Assembly: GCF_018069805.1 (NCBI RefSeq)
Contig: NZ_JAGPYN010000007.1
Location: 62,001-126,000 of the forward strand
Direction of reading: 5' to 3'
DNA: 64,000 bases
From: Pseudoalteromonas ostreae
GTDB lineage: Bacteria > Pseudomonadota > Gammaproteobacteria > Enterobacterales > Alteromonadaceae
Part shown: in pieces, positions 13,301-23,300 of the stretch
Layout: each line of letters starts with the position of its first letter
Position numbering within the stretch: position 1 is the stretch's first letter
The notes under the pieces: model-generated
The model's database searches: none
What the model saw: only the letters and a program-made list of their open reading frames with translations
Told to the model about the DNA's origin: nothing
Program-made: the position numbers and the translations under genes

Positions 13301-16300
13301 TGACCAAGCGTTTTTATAGAACAGGCGACATAGCGTTATGGCAAGCTGATGAAACAGGTGCTGCTTGTTATTTAAGATACTGTGGACGTAAGGATCAACA
13401 GATCAAGCTGCGCGGTTTTCGAGTTGATTTAGCCGCGATTGAGCAGCTGATCCAGGAACTCCCTGAAGTGGCTGATTGTGCGGTGACGGTTGATAGCGAG
13501 CAGCAAACGTTAGCGGCACATATTGTTTACCATCAACATGACAAGCCATTAGCCGTTAACACCATTAAAGCGCATTTATCGCATTACTTAGCGCCGTATA
13601 TGATCCCCGCACACTGTTATGCTATTACTGTGATGCCACTGACGAAAAACGGCAAGATTGATAAAGCAACATTGATAGCAGACGCACTTAGTTGTTTACA
13701 GCCAACTAGCACAACACACAGCAAGCACGCGCAAACACCATTACAGCAATATTTGTTACAGCTGTTTAGTGAGATTTTACTCACTACACATATTGGTTTA
13801 GACGATAACTTTTTTGATTTAGGGGGGCACTCGTTATTAGCGATCCGCTTGATTGGTAAGATTCGTGAAGGTAAGCAGCTCGACATAACATTACCACAAT
13901 TATTTAAAACCCCAACGATTGCAACGTTAGCGCAAGCATTACAAAACTGTGAAAAAATTCAGCCACACCAAGAGATTGTGAAAATATCTCGTCAGCAAGC
14001 GCTACCTCTTTCCTATGCACAGCAACGATTATGGCTTATTGATCAAGTACATAATGAAAGTGTGCAATATCATATGCCAGCTAGCTTTGTGTTTACGGGG
14101 AAGTTGGAGCTGACTGCGATGTCGGGCGCGTTATATGCACTTATTGAACGCCATGAAGTGCTGCGTACCGTTATTATTACACGCGACCAAGGCTCAGCGC
14201 CTGAGCAATGTATTAATGAACACTTTGAGATCCCACTTGAGCTGCACGATTTAAGTATGCTTAATCGTGAACAGCAAGATCACCAATGGCAATCACTGTC
14301 GTCACATGCAAGTAGTAAAGCGTTTGATTTGGCAAGCGACGTTTTACTGCGTGTGGTGGTTGCTAAAATTAGCAATGAGCAAAGTTTTGTACATTTTAAT
14401 ATGCATCATATTGCAAGCGATGGCTGGTCAATGGCAATTTTAGTTCGCGAGTTTATTGCTTTTTACCGAGCTGCAAGTGCTGAACCGCGATTTGTTTTAC
14501 CTGCATTATTACAGCAACCATTAGCTATCCAATATGCCGATTTCGCTTATTGGCAGCGTTTAGTATGCAGTGAAAGTGCCTTGCATGAATCACTTTCTTA
14601 TTGGCGTACTCAGTTAACAGGTGCCCCTTTTGTTCATCAATTACCGATAGAGCAGCCTCGAGCAATCCAACAGCAGTTGCAAGGGCAATGTTTTAACCAG
14701 CATTTGTCCGCCGCAACGACTAAAGCTATCCACCAACAATGTGCCACACACGGTGTTACTTTATATATGTGGTTACACACAGCCTTTTCCTTGTTAATGA
14801 TGCGATTGAGTGAAGCGACGGATATTTTAGTTGGCTCTCCAGTTGCTGGTCGTGAACAGCCACAAATAGCTAATCTAATTGGTTTTTTTGTTAATACCTT
14901 AGTGATCCGCACCCGCAGTGAAGGACAGCAAAACTTCACGCAGTTATTAATACAGCAAAAACAGGTGATTTTAGATGCTTTTAAACATCAACAAGTGCCA
15001 TTTGAACAATTAGTTGAAGTACTGCAGCCTGAGCGAAACTTAGCACATCATCCATTATTTCAAATTTTATTTGCACTGCAAAACAATGAAACGAGTGATT
15101 TTTCACTGCCAGGTTTACATATTGAAATGCAGCCACACGCAGCACCAAAAATGAAATTTGATTTAGAGGTCAATGCAATTGAGCAAGGCGATGGCATTGA
15201 GCTGCAGTGGAATTTTAGTGAGACATTATTTAATGCCAGTAGTATTACTGAATATGCAGCAGCATTCGAGGTATTGATTGATGCGATACTAAGTGACCCT
15301 CTTATGAAGTTGCAGCTATTACCTGTAGTGTCAGCAACCAAAGAAAATGTGCTGCTTAATTTATCTTCGCCACCCTATGCAAGGCACACTCAGCCACTTA
15401 ACCTTGTCACGCAAATCGCACGTCAAGCTGAACAATATCCAACACGTAATGCGGTCGCAGGCCCTGATGGTGAAGTGTTGAGTTATGTTGAATTACAGAC
15501 TCAGTCACAGCTGTTAGCCAATTATTTACAAGAACAAGGGATAACCGCCGGAAGTAAAGTTGCTTTATGTGTTAGCGCAACGGCACAAATGCTGGTCGCC
15601 ATGTTAGCGATTTTAAAAACCGGCAGTGCCTATGTGCCGATTGATCCAAAATTACCAGCAGCCAGAGTGCAATTTATTATCGATGACAGTAAAGCACAGT
15701 GTTTGATCACACAGTCAGCGTTTGCTAAACAGCATTTAACGGATGAGCCCGGGAGTATTATTGCGCCATTATGTGTATTGCTTGATGAGCCAAACAGTTG
15801 GCAGTGTGGCTCACTCAATGGTTCAAAAAACGTACTGCCTGCGTCATATTCGGCGGATGATCTTGCATATATTATTTATACATCAGGAACCACAGGCACT
15901 CCAAAAGGGGTGATGATCAGCCATGGTAATTTAGCTTGTTACTTAGCACATGCGCAGTATGAGTATCTATCAGCTGCGTTAACAACCAGTGTGGTGAGTA
16001 CGCCATTGGCATTTGATGCTACGGTCACTTCGTTGTGGGCACCATTACTAATGGGTATCAATATTACACTACTTGCTGATGATGAGCAGATGCTTGAGCA
16101 GCTTGCAAAGCAGATATTCAGCTCTCAAGCCTGCTTATTTAAAGTTACTCCTGCACATTTACAAGGCTTACTTGCGTTTGCTCCAGCTGCTGCAGTAGCA
16201 ACTGCACATGTGGTTGTCATTGGTGGTGAAGCATTACCCACTCAGTTGCTCAAATCGTTAACTCAGTATTTGCCTAATTGCCAGTGGGTGAATGAGTACG

Positions 16301-17313
16301 GCCCAACTGAAGCGACGGTAGGTTGCAGTGTTTATCATTGCAAGCAAAAGCAAATTAGCGAGCTTGAACGGCGTAAAATGGCCCAGGTGCCAATTGGTCG
16401 GGCGATTGCAGATAGTCAGTTGGTGATATTAGATGAACATCAGCAATTAACCGCAATGGGTGCCATTGGCGAGCTTTATATTGCCGGTGACAATGTTGCT
16501 CAAGGGTATTTAAATCAAGCGAGTTTAACGGCGCAACGTTTTGTGTGGTTACCTTTTGGGCACCAGCAAACTGTGCAGCGATTTTATCGTACTGGGGATA
16601 AAGTGCGTTGGTTGCTTGATAAACATGGCCAACCAGAACACCTGCTATTTTGTGCACGAGTCGATGAACAAATTAAGTTGCGCGGTTATCGCATTGAGCC
16701 GGGCGAAATTACAGCACAGTTAGTCCAGCATAAAGAGATTAGTGAGGCATGTGTAATATTAAATAAAGACACTGAAAACCTTGAGGCTTACTTAGTGCTT
16801 ACACCAAATAACTCATTGATTAAAGCGTTTGGGCAAGAGCAGCAAATAACACTCTTAGGCGCACAGCAACAGGCTATGCTTAGCAACTACCTTACGAACT
16901 ATTTACCTGCTTATATGATGCCAACAAAATGGCATGCGATAAGTGCTATTCCCCTGACATCTAACGCAAAAGTTGACAGTAAACAACTGCTTCAATGGGG
17001 ACAATCAGTCGCAGTAGCAACTGAAAATGTGCCGCCGCGTAATGACTTTGAGGCAGCCTTGGTCGATATCTTTGCAGAGCAGTTACAAGTTGACTCTGTT
17101 GGCATTACCGATAACTTTTTTGCGCTCGGAGGGCATTCATTATTGGCAACTCAATGTATGGCGTTGCTCAAGGCGCGGTTACAGGCTGATATTCCAGTGA
17201 GAGTTCTGTTTGAAAGGCCGACAATTGCGGCTATTGCTAGCTGGTACGCCATTCATCAAGCCGCTAATAACGCCATGAGTGAAAATGATAACTCAGAAGA
17301 GATGTTTTTGTGA
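7336..17313 (+). CDS. Trimodular non-ribosomal peptide synthetase (docking-C-A-PCP x3)
   Basis: This 3325-residue NRPS begins with a ~55-residue TubC-type docking domain, then has three C-A-PCP modules. Module a: C 7525-8830 (HHIIADG), A 8900-10430, PCP near 10552 (GGHSL). Module b: C 10740-12060 (HHIVADG), A 12120-13690, PCP near 13807. Module c: C 13990-15330 (HHIASDG), A 15400-17000, PCP near 17119. Pocket residues aligned by eye to GrsA give DLTKVGHIGK (Asp/Asn type), then DATKVGEVGK in both b and c (probably Asn or Asp). The identical second and third codes and their shared STPLAFDATVT stretch suggest a module duplication. No epimerisation domain is present. The C-terminus ends SEEMFL, resembling the MTEMDL tail of the preceding protein. 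The stop overlaps the next gene's start. Confidence 0.95.
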   Translation: MDNVAIKTLLAELDAQGIYVYLQGGRLKLRSKLITVPAPELAKIKACKNELIAYMQRHHQQQGDLSSAQQRIWFIDQYEQQSTAYNMCGLLQLSDSLTINELQRAFDTLLARHQILTTQFFNTDQGVVQRVNSQLRFALNTLEIAWHETPTQIVEKLHDELSYRFDLENDLLIRATLIGHSGEGKWLYIAMHHIIADGWSVRLLVQELLAILTNNNNTVNNAAACKPLQYLDYVHWQGQFKQSPIYQQQLSYWQQALTGMELFELPTSYPRDKQKTYQGKSQHCVIDTRLVSEFDSCCQQLSATRFVGLLSVFYVLLQRYSQKQDITVAVPVLNREQPEFENVIGCFINTLPMRQMVSPQSSFAQLIAQTKVLVAQGLANQSVAVEDIIETLGLAKSSAHSALFQILFNYNGVDTGTVETATLSAKLLPLDNGTAKFDLTLNVSESEQGLAISFDYCSALFDDHVIQQMSNDFNELVISLGNNAAQTIATVELPSACYASQLLGRKKDHEKVSSDVIALPVQVIKQAELSAEKTACIEADQHGKPARSLSYRQLVQQSAALASHILALQTHHQQTTAAPIALLVSRSIDALLTMFALLQTGRAYLPIEQGTPVARIAEILQQAGCEYLVTFDDTALKKQAVTVLNEQHITLWPFAQLSKAAVNLTDLPNLNLNDSAYVIFTSGSTGAPKGVEINHAALAHYVQSITKRLELNNDTKSAVVTGLATDLCLTGIYPVWASGGTVVLISPHVKSDPVAIVDTFSEQAINFLKITPSFAAELLATIAASQAPRAPLQQWVLGGESLTAQLVAQIRALYPSAKLINHYGPTETCIGVATYEIEDHQTAEQMSYPIGSALAHVELAILDAHHEPVAMGMPGQLYIGGESLATGYIRATDQTAKSFVVINTTKGQQRYYCSGDNVRLRKDGTLEYLGRLDKQPKIRGFRVDLVDIEAKLTALSVVKNSAVICREIASADTLVAYYVASNECQQLTAEALQQRIKTELKCVLPEPMIPSFFVLKEQLPYLENGKVDRKFLQQQMVRSSDTFVAPKTRMQQQVAALFAQLTGFARVGLEDDFFAIGGHSLLAIRLLNQIRQQFGVSLSLKDIFNHATVEELAQYLNCSEQASSKVQLTHIDLAGEHPLSFSQRRIWFVDQLQGHSRQYNLQGVFTLRGDVDVVALQQAFKDIIKRHTILSYNYKSTADAQPCQYFNGHLAFSLQQVDLCTQADQQQLLQKMIVEDYNQSFDLTSQLMLRASLIKIADHHYQLLVTVHHIVADGWSIGLICCELASNYNQHIGMTSATDLQTLEHNYIDFVHYQHSMQADPQWQISIDYWRQQLAQLPTVHELPTQYQRGNDVLSGGGLYKTVLSPALTEQLRLFIANQGDTLFVTLQTVFTLWFSRVSGQSDCVLGTPVAGRVAAELEPIIGNFVNTLVLRNTVSADTCFNQALADVKATLSEALLHQQIPFDLLVDELATERSLAIPPLVQVIFRVNNTINENLQLAGLSITASQSEVRSAKLDLEVSVIDTGDVLEIEWLYDTALWHQANIETFFAQFSYVLQQCLADQSVKLAELMLWSPSQHAAALSHSDSIDIQNTQPSPLHVCFSHFAKQHPQHPAVRCNGQTYSYLALEQRANQLAHCLLEMDFAAQSRIAILLPSGAAMVVAILAILKARHVYVPIHQDTPIKTLSYIVEDAELMMILALSENADTLINSGADFLLVDDLLDDNSNFDGYPVEQPDEQLSLNLKDDDLSYIIYTSGSTGRPKGVMINHANLAAYLQHAVAHYMPDNSALCSSVLSTPLAFDATVTALYPALMQGGVVEIIAQGGEQLTQLTELLFTATDAKLFKLTPAHLRAILALSQHYCASNVTHTLVIGGEALTTELLLAIRAKLPLCRWINEYGPTETTVGSSTFVIDHSTSDEVLLRHNDVPIGLANDNVTLLVVDQFGQPAAVNMRGELLIAGPVVSPGYINQTELNNTSFITLQLPSQQGGKVTKRFYRTGDIALWQADETGAACYLRYCGRKDQQIKLRGFRVDLAAIEQLIQELPEVADCAVTVDSEQQTLAAHIVYHQHDKPLAVNTIKAHLSHYLAPYMIPAHCYAITVMPLTKNGKIDKATLIADALSCLQPTSTTHSKHAQTPLQQYLLQLFSEILLTTHIGLDDNFFDLGGHSLLAIRLIGKIREGKQLDITLPQLFKTPTIATLAQALQNCEKIQPHQEIVKISRQQALPLSYAQQRLWLIDQVHNESVQYHMPASFVFTGKLELTAMSGALYALIERHEVLRTVIITRDQGSAPEQCINEHFEIPLELHDLSMLNREQQDHQWQSLSSHASSKAFDLASDVLLRVVVAKISNEQSFVHFNMHHIASDGWSMAILVREFIAFYRAASAEPRFVLPALLQQPLAIQYADFAYWQRLVCSESALHESLSYWRTQLTGAPFVHQLPIEQPRAIQQQLQGQCFNQHLSAATTKAIHQQCATHGVTLYMWLHTAFSLLMMRLSEATDILVGSPVAGREQPQIANLIGFFVNTLVIRTRSEGQQNFTQLLIQQKQVILDAFKHQQVPFEQLVEVLQPERNLAHHPLFQILFALQNNETSDFSLPGLHIEMQPHAAPKMKFDLEVNAIEQGDGIELQWNFSETLFNASSITEYAAAFEVLIDAILSDPLMKLQLLPVVSATKENVLLNLSSPPYARHTQPLNLVTQIARQAEQYPTRNAVAGPDGEVLSYVELQTQSQLLANYLQEQGITAGSKVALCVSATAQMLVAMLAILKTGSAYVPIDPKLPAARVQFIIDDSKAQCLITQSAFAKQHLTDEPGSIIAPLCVLLDEPNSWQCGSLNGSKNVLPASYSADDLAYIIYTSGTTGTPKGVMISHGNLACYLAHAQYEYLSAALTTSVVSTPLAFDATVTSLWAPLLMGINITLLADDEQMLEQLAKQIFSSQACLFKVTPAHLQGLLAFAPAAAVATAHVVVIGGEALPTQLLKSLTQYLPNCQWVNEYGPTEATVGCSVYHCKQKQISELERRKMAQVPIGRAIADSQLVILDEHQQLTAMGAIGELYIAGDNVAQGYLNQASLTAQRFVWLPFGHQQTVQRFYRTGDKVRWLLDKHGQPEHLLFCARVDEQIKLRGYRIEPGEITAQLVQHKEISEACVILNKDTENLEAYLVLTPNNSLIKAFGQEQQITLLGAQQQAMLSNYLTNYLPAYMMPTKWHAISAIPLTSNAKVDSKQLLQWGQSVAVATENVPPRNDFEAALVDIFAEQLQVDSVGITDNFFALGGHSLLATQCMALLKARLQADIPVRVLFERPTIAAIASWYAIHQAANNAMSENDNSEEMFL

Positions 17314-20300
17314 TGGAAAATCAACTGCTAGAAATTGAAGAGTTAATCGCAGATGCTTTACGAGCAGGTGTTACTTTGTATGAAAAACAAGGTGCTTTAG
17401 CATTTAAACAAAGTAACGGTTTTCCAAGTGAACTTAAAGCTCGGATCATTGAGCATAAAGCGGCGATTATCCGCTATTTTCAGCAACAACAGTCAGTGGT
17501 TACGTTGCAAAGTAATATGGACGCAATTGCCATCGCTGAGCGAGATAGATGTTTGCCTTTGAGCTTTGCTCAACAAGGCTTATGGTTTATTGAGCAGTTA
17601 CAAGGCAGCCAACAATATTATATGCCTGCTGAGTTTACTCTAAAAGGCCATATAGATGTGCCGTTGTTACGCGCGGCAATCAAACACATTGTTGGTCGCC
17701 ATGAAATATTACGCAGTCAGTTTATAACTGATCCGCAAGGTATACCGTATGTGCAAGTAACAGACACCTTTGTGACGCCTTTTCAGTGGCTGGATGCGTC
17801 AACATTCCCAGTTACACAGCGACAAAGCCAAATAACAGCGGCGCTGATACAACATCAAGCTCAGCCATTTGATTTGAGTCGAGATGTATTAATACGAGTG
17901 CTATTGGTATCCGATAATGAGCAACATTATTTAGCATTTAATATGCACCATATTGTTAGTGATGGCGCGTCAATGCAAATATTTGCTCAAGAATTACAAA
18001 CCATTTATACGCAACTACTGCAAGGTAATGTCGAATTAGACTCGTTACCAATTCAATATGCTGATTACGCTGCGTGGCAACGAAATACCTTAACAGCAGA
18101 GTACTTTACAGCAGCAATTAATTATTGGCGTACAACACTTGGCGATCTTGAACCGTTGCAATCACTACCAACGGATAAAGTTAGATCGAGCGTTCAAAAG
18201 CAGTCTGGTTTAGTTTATCGGCAACGGTTAAGTCGCTCGTTAGTTGAAAAAATACAACAACATGCGGCGAGTCAATCAGTCACACCATTTATGTGGTTGT
18301 TAAGTAGTTTTATGTTATTTATTGGCCGTATTAAACAAACAGAGCAGGTACTGATCGGCACGCCAACTCAAGGCCGTGAGCATCCGCAGCTAAACGATTT
18401 AATCGGTTTATTTGTTAATACCTTAGTGATGCATGCCGTATTGTCGGATGAATTAACTTTTAATGCATGGTTGCAGCAACAAAAAGAACGTATTTTACAG
18501 TCGTTTGAATATCGCAATATACCATTTGATAAACTGGTTGAAGGGCTCAATTGTCAACGCGATTTAAGTCATCATCCTTTAGTACAAATTTTATTCACTT
18601 TAACTGTTGATGAGCAACTAACCTTTCAGTTACCGGGTGTTGAAATAGCTGAGGCTCGCAGTGAAGCGCGAGAGCACCACAGCGCAGTAAAATGTGATTT
18701 GGAGCTTAATGCAGTTATCGACAACCAAGGTTTAACAGTTACTTGGAAGTTTGATGACGCACTTTATGAGCTTGCGACAATTACTCACTGGGCAGATAGT
18801 TTTGCCGTATTATTAGCAAACATTGTTGCTGCACCGGATAGCCAAATATCAAAATTGGCATTGCTTGATGAACAGCAGCTACAGGCATTAACTGACGCTG
18901 CCACATCGCAGCAAGCGGATAGTACAAGTTGGGATCAAAGCGCCAGTATAGTGAGTGTATTTGAACAACAAGCAAACAGGTTTGCTGACCAGTTGGCGCT
19001 AGTCGATGAGCACGAAGCACTCACTTATAAACAGCTTAATGAACGGGCAAATCTCCTCGCCAGAGTATTATTAAGTCAGGGTGTTGAAGCGCAAGATATG
19101 TTGCCAGTGAGCGTAACCCGCAATGTTAATCTGGTGGTGACGTTATTAGCGGTGCTAAAAGCTGGCGCTGCTTATGTGCCTATTGACCCCAATTATCCTC
19201 GCGATCGGATCAGCTACATTGTAGATGATGTCCAGAGTAACTTAGTGTTGTGTGATAACAGTAGTCTCGGGTTGTTTTCGCAGCATAACTTAACGTGCAT
19301 AAATATTGATGATTGCGCGATCTACACCGCTATTAATCAGATTAGTGATACACAAAACCTCGAGTTAGCTATTTGTCCATCCCACTTAGCGTATATGATT
19401 TACACCTCTGGCACTACTGGACGGCCTAAAGGCGTGCAAATTGAACACCGCCAAGTGATCCGATTATTGTGTGTACAGCCGAGTTTATTTGATTTTAATG
19501 AGCATGATGTATGGACTCTGTTTCATTCATTTTGTTTTGATTTTTCGGTGTGGGAAATGTACGGCGCGTTACTTTTTGGTGGACGCTTAGTTATTGTGGA
19601 TGCAGATACCGCAAAAGACAGTGATGCATTTGCAAATTTATTACTAGATCAACACGTCAGCGTGCTAAATCAAACCCCCAGTGCTTTTTATGCGCTACAA
19701 ACAGCAATGTTAACCAAGCCTTCGCAGCGTATACAGCAGAGCAAAATTAGATACGTCATTTTTGGTGGCGAAGCATTACAGCCCGTTAAGTTAGCCCCTT
19801 GGGCAAAACGCTTTAGCGACTGCCAACTGATCAATATGTATGGCATTACTGAAACAACGGTTCATGTGACTTTCAAGCGTTTACATGACGCAGATCTGGT
19901 ATCTGGTGCAAACAATATTGGTCGGCCAATACCAACGACCAGTTGCTACGTTTTGGATAAGTATCGTCAGTTACTACCTGTTGGCGCAGTTGGTGAGTTA
20001 TATGTAGGTGGGGATGGGGTTTGCAGGGGATATTGGCGCCGTGATGAGCTCAACGTTGAGCGCTTTGTGGCAGATACATTTTCTTCAGCTAACGCAGCTA
20101 AAAAACTATATAAAACGGGTGATTTAGTACGTCAGTTAGCAACTGGCGAATTGAGTTATATGGGCCGTATTGACGACCAAGTTAAAGTACGCGGTTACCG
20201 TATTGAACTGGGTGAAATAGAAAACCAGTTACGTGGCCACCCTAAGCTGAGTAGCGCAACAGTGTTACTGAATACTCAACAGCCGACTAATCCACGGATC

Positions 20301-23300
20301 ACAGCATTTGTTATCGTCAAAAGTGATGCCGTATTTGCTGCACTCACAAGCGAAGTACAACAGTTTTTACGCACCACATTACCCGAATTTATGCTGCCAA
20401 CGAATGTTATTGCCGTGGCGCAGATGCCATTAACGGTGAACGGTAAAATTGATAAAAAAGCACTCTTAGCGCTGGATCAATTACAGCTTAAAGCAACTGC
20501 AGATGAGCCTCCAGGATCGGATGACGAACAAGCAATCGCTGCGGCATTTGAGGCGATATTAAAGGTTTCAAACGTGGGTAGGCAAGGGCACTTTTTTGAA
20601 TTGGGTGGGCACTCATTATTAGCTAGCCAATTAGTCAGTCACTTAGCGCAACACGCTCAGTTGTCGATTACTTTAGCTGATCTGTTTTACGCGCCGCAGG
20701 TCCACACACTCGCGTTAGCGGCTGCGCGCAATAAATCTGCCAATTACACTGTAGCATCAGCAGTTATCCCGAAAGTGCAATCAGTAACGCAATTACCGGT
20801 ATCTTTTGCTCAACAACGATTATGGACCATAGATCAATTGCAGCCGGGAAACGTGCAATATCATATGCCAGCTAATTTTGAACTGCATGGTTTACTTGAT
20901 GTTGATACATTTCAACGCGTGTGTGACGCTATCGTGCAGCGTCATGAAGTGTTGCGTACGTTTATCACAGTCGGTAAAGCAAACTTACCTCAGCAAGTGA
21001 TCCAAGACACATTTCCATCGGTGTTAAAGATCATAGATGCCAGTGAACTTAACGATGAGCAACAGCAACGACTGTGGTTAAAAACGCTGCGCGATGACAG
21101 CCAAACAGCCTTTGATTTAAGGTGCCAGTTACCGCTGCGTATTATTTTAGTTAAGCTGCATGCAAAGCATTGGAAGTTACGGGTAAATATGCATCATATT
21201 GCCTCTGATGCACATTCTTTAGCAATATTAGCGAGTGAATTTGAAGCGTTTTATCAAAGCTTTACGAGTCAAACTCGGTTGCCTGAACAGCTTGCGCAAC
21301 CTTTATCAATTCAATACGGGGATTATGCTCATTGGCAGCGTAGTCAGTTACACCAGCAGCAGTTAGATAAACACCAAGCATTTTGGTTACAACAGTTACA
21401 AGATGCCCCACCGATACATCAAATACCGCTGGATAAAATACGTCCTAAACAGCTTACGTCCGCCGGTGCGAGCTATCAAATACAGCTAGATAAAACCACG
21501 GTTTCGGCGATCCACAGGCAATGCCAGCAGTTTGATGTGAGCTTATTTATGTGGCTGCATAGTGCTTATGCGGCATTTGTAGCTAGGTATAGTCAGTGTG
21601 ATGATGTTGTGATTGGTGCGCCATTTTCAGGGCGTTCACAAACGCAACTAACTCCCTTAATTGGATTCTTTATTAATACACTGCCGATCCGTTGTCAATT
21701 GCGCGAAGATATGTGTTTTGAAGGGCTACTCGCACAGCAAAAACAATTAATTGTTGGCGTTGGTCAGCATCAAGCCATGCCATTTGAAAAAATTGTTGAT
21801 GCTTTGCAGTTACCGCGTGACATGAGTCAACAGAGTGTTTTTCAGCTTACATTTTCGTTAAACCCAAGGTTAAATGCACAGTTTAAATTACCTAATATAC
21901 AGGTTACAGCGATTGATGATCAGCCACCGCAAGTAAAATTTGATATTGAGCTGGCATGCAGCGAAGATGACGATGAGTTACGCTTTAGCTGGGCTTATAA
22001 CACGGCGTTATTTACCCCACAAACAATTCACACCATGGCTACGGCATTATGCACTTTAATTAGGTCATTCACAGCCGATCCGCAGGTTGCTATACAGTCA
22101 GCTACAATGTTGACAGATAAACAGCTGCATAACTGCGTGCTCAAAGGTGAGCAACGGCTAAATAAGCCAGTTGCAACCGCCATAGATGCATTTACTGCTG
22201 TAGCCGAACAGCATGCTAAAACTGACACTGGCATTATTGAGGCAGCCTCAGGGCAATTTGCGAGTTATCAGCAAATTCATCAGCGTAGTGAATTATTGGC
22301 AAAATACTTGATACAGCAAGGCTTACAAGCTGAACAGCCTGTTGTTGTAAGCATGCAAAGCGGCATTGACTTAATAGTTTCATTGCTAGCGATTATGAAA
22401 GCGGGTGGCTGTTATGTTCCTGTTGATCCGAATTATCCAGTATCTAGAATTGCTTATATTATTAATGATTGTGGTGCGCAGTGGCTTATCACTCACACTG
22501 TATTTGCAGCGCTGTTAGAAGATAATTGTGGTGCGAACAGCCAGCTTATTTACCTTGACGATGAGCAATTTAAGCACACTTTAAACCTTGCATGTAATAC
22601 ACTAAGTCAAGTGCAATTACCCAAAATAGAGGCGGCGCAATTAGCGTATGTCATTTATACCTCAGGCACAACGGGTAACCCTAAAGGGGTAATGATCCCC
22701 CACCAAGGGCTGAGCAATTTATGCCGTTGGCATCAACGCGCATTTGCTGTTGATAAATCAAGTATTGCCAGTCAAACAGCAAATATCGCGTTTGACGCTG
22801 CAAGCTGGGAGATCTGGCCTTATTTAAGCGCCGGAGCAAAGCTGGTAATTGTGCCGCGAGAAAGTTTAGATAACCCGCAAAAATTAGCGCAACTACTTGA
22901 TGAACATCATGTGAGTCATTGCTTTTTAGCCACCCCAATTGCTGAAATAATGCTGGCAGATCACGCTTTTACGCCTGTTAGTTTGCGTTATTTACTGGTT
23001 GGCGGCGACAAGTTAAAAACATGCCCCTCAGCTGCAAAATCGTATTGTATTATTAATAATTATGGCCCTACAGAGACCTCAGTTGTTGCCACCTCGGCTG
23101 AGGTTGGTAAAACAACGGAAGAGCTGGGCATGGCTCCAGATATAGGCTATGCGATTGATAATGTAGAGTTATTAATTTTTGATCAGCAGGGGCAGCCGGT
23201 TGTGCCTGGCATGATTGGTGAATTATATATAGCTGGTGCAGGATTAGCGCGAGGCTATTTGAACCGTCCAGAGCTTACAGCACAGCGTTTTATTTACTTA

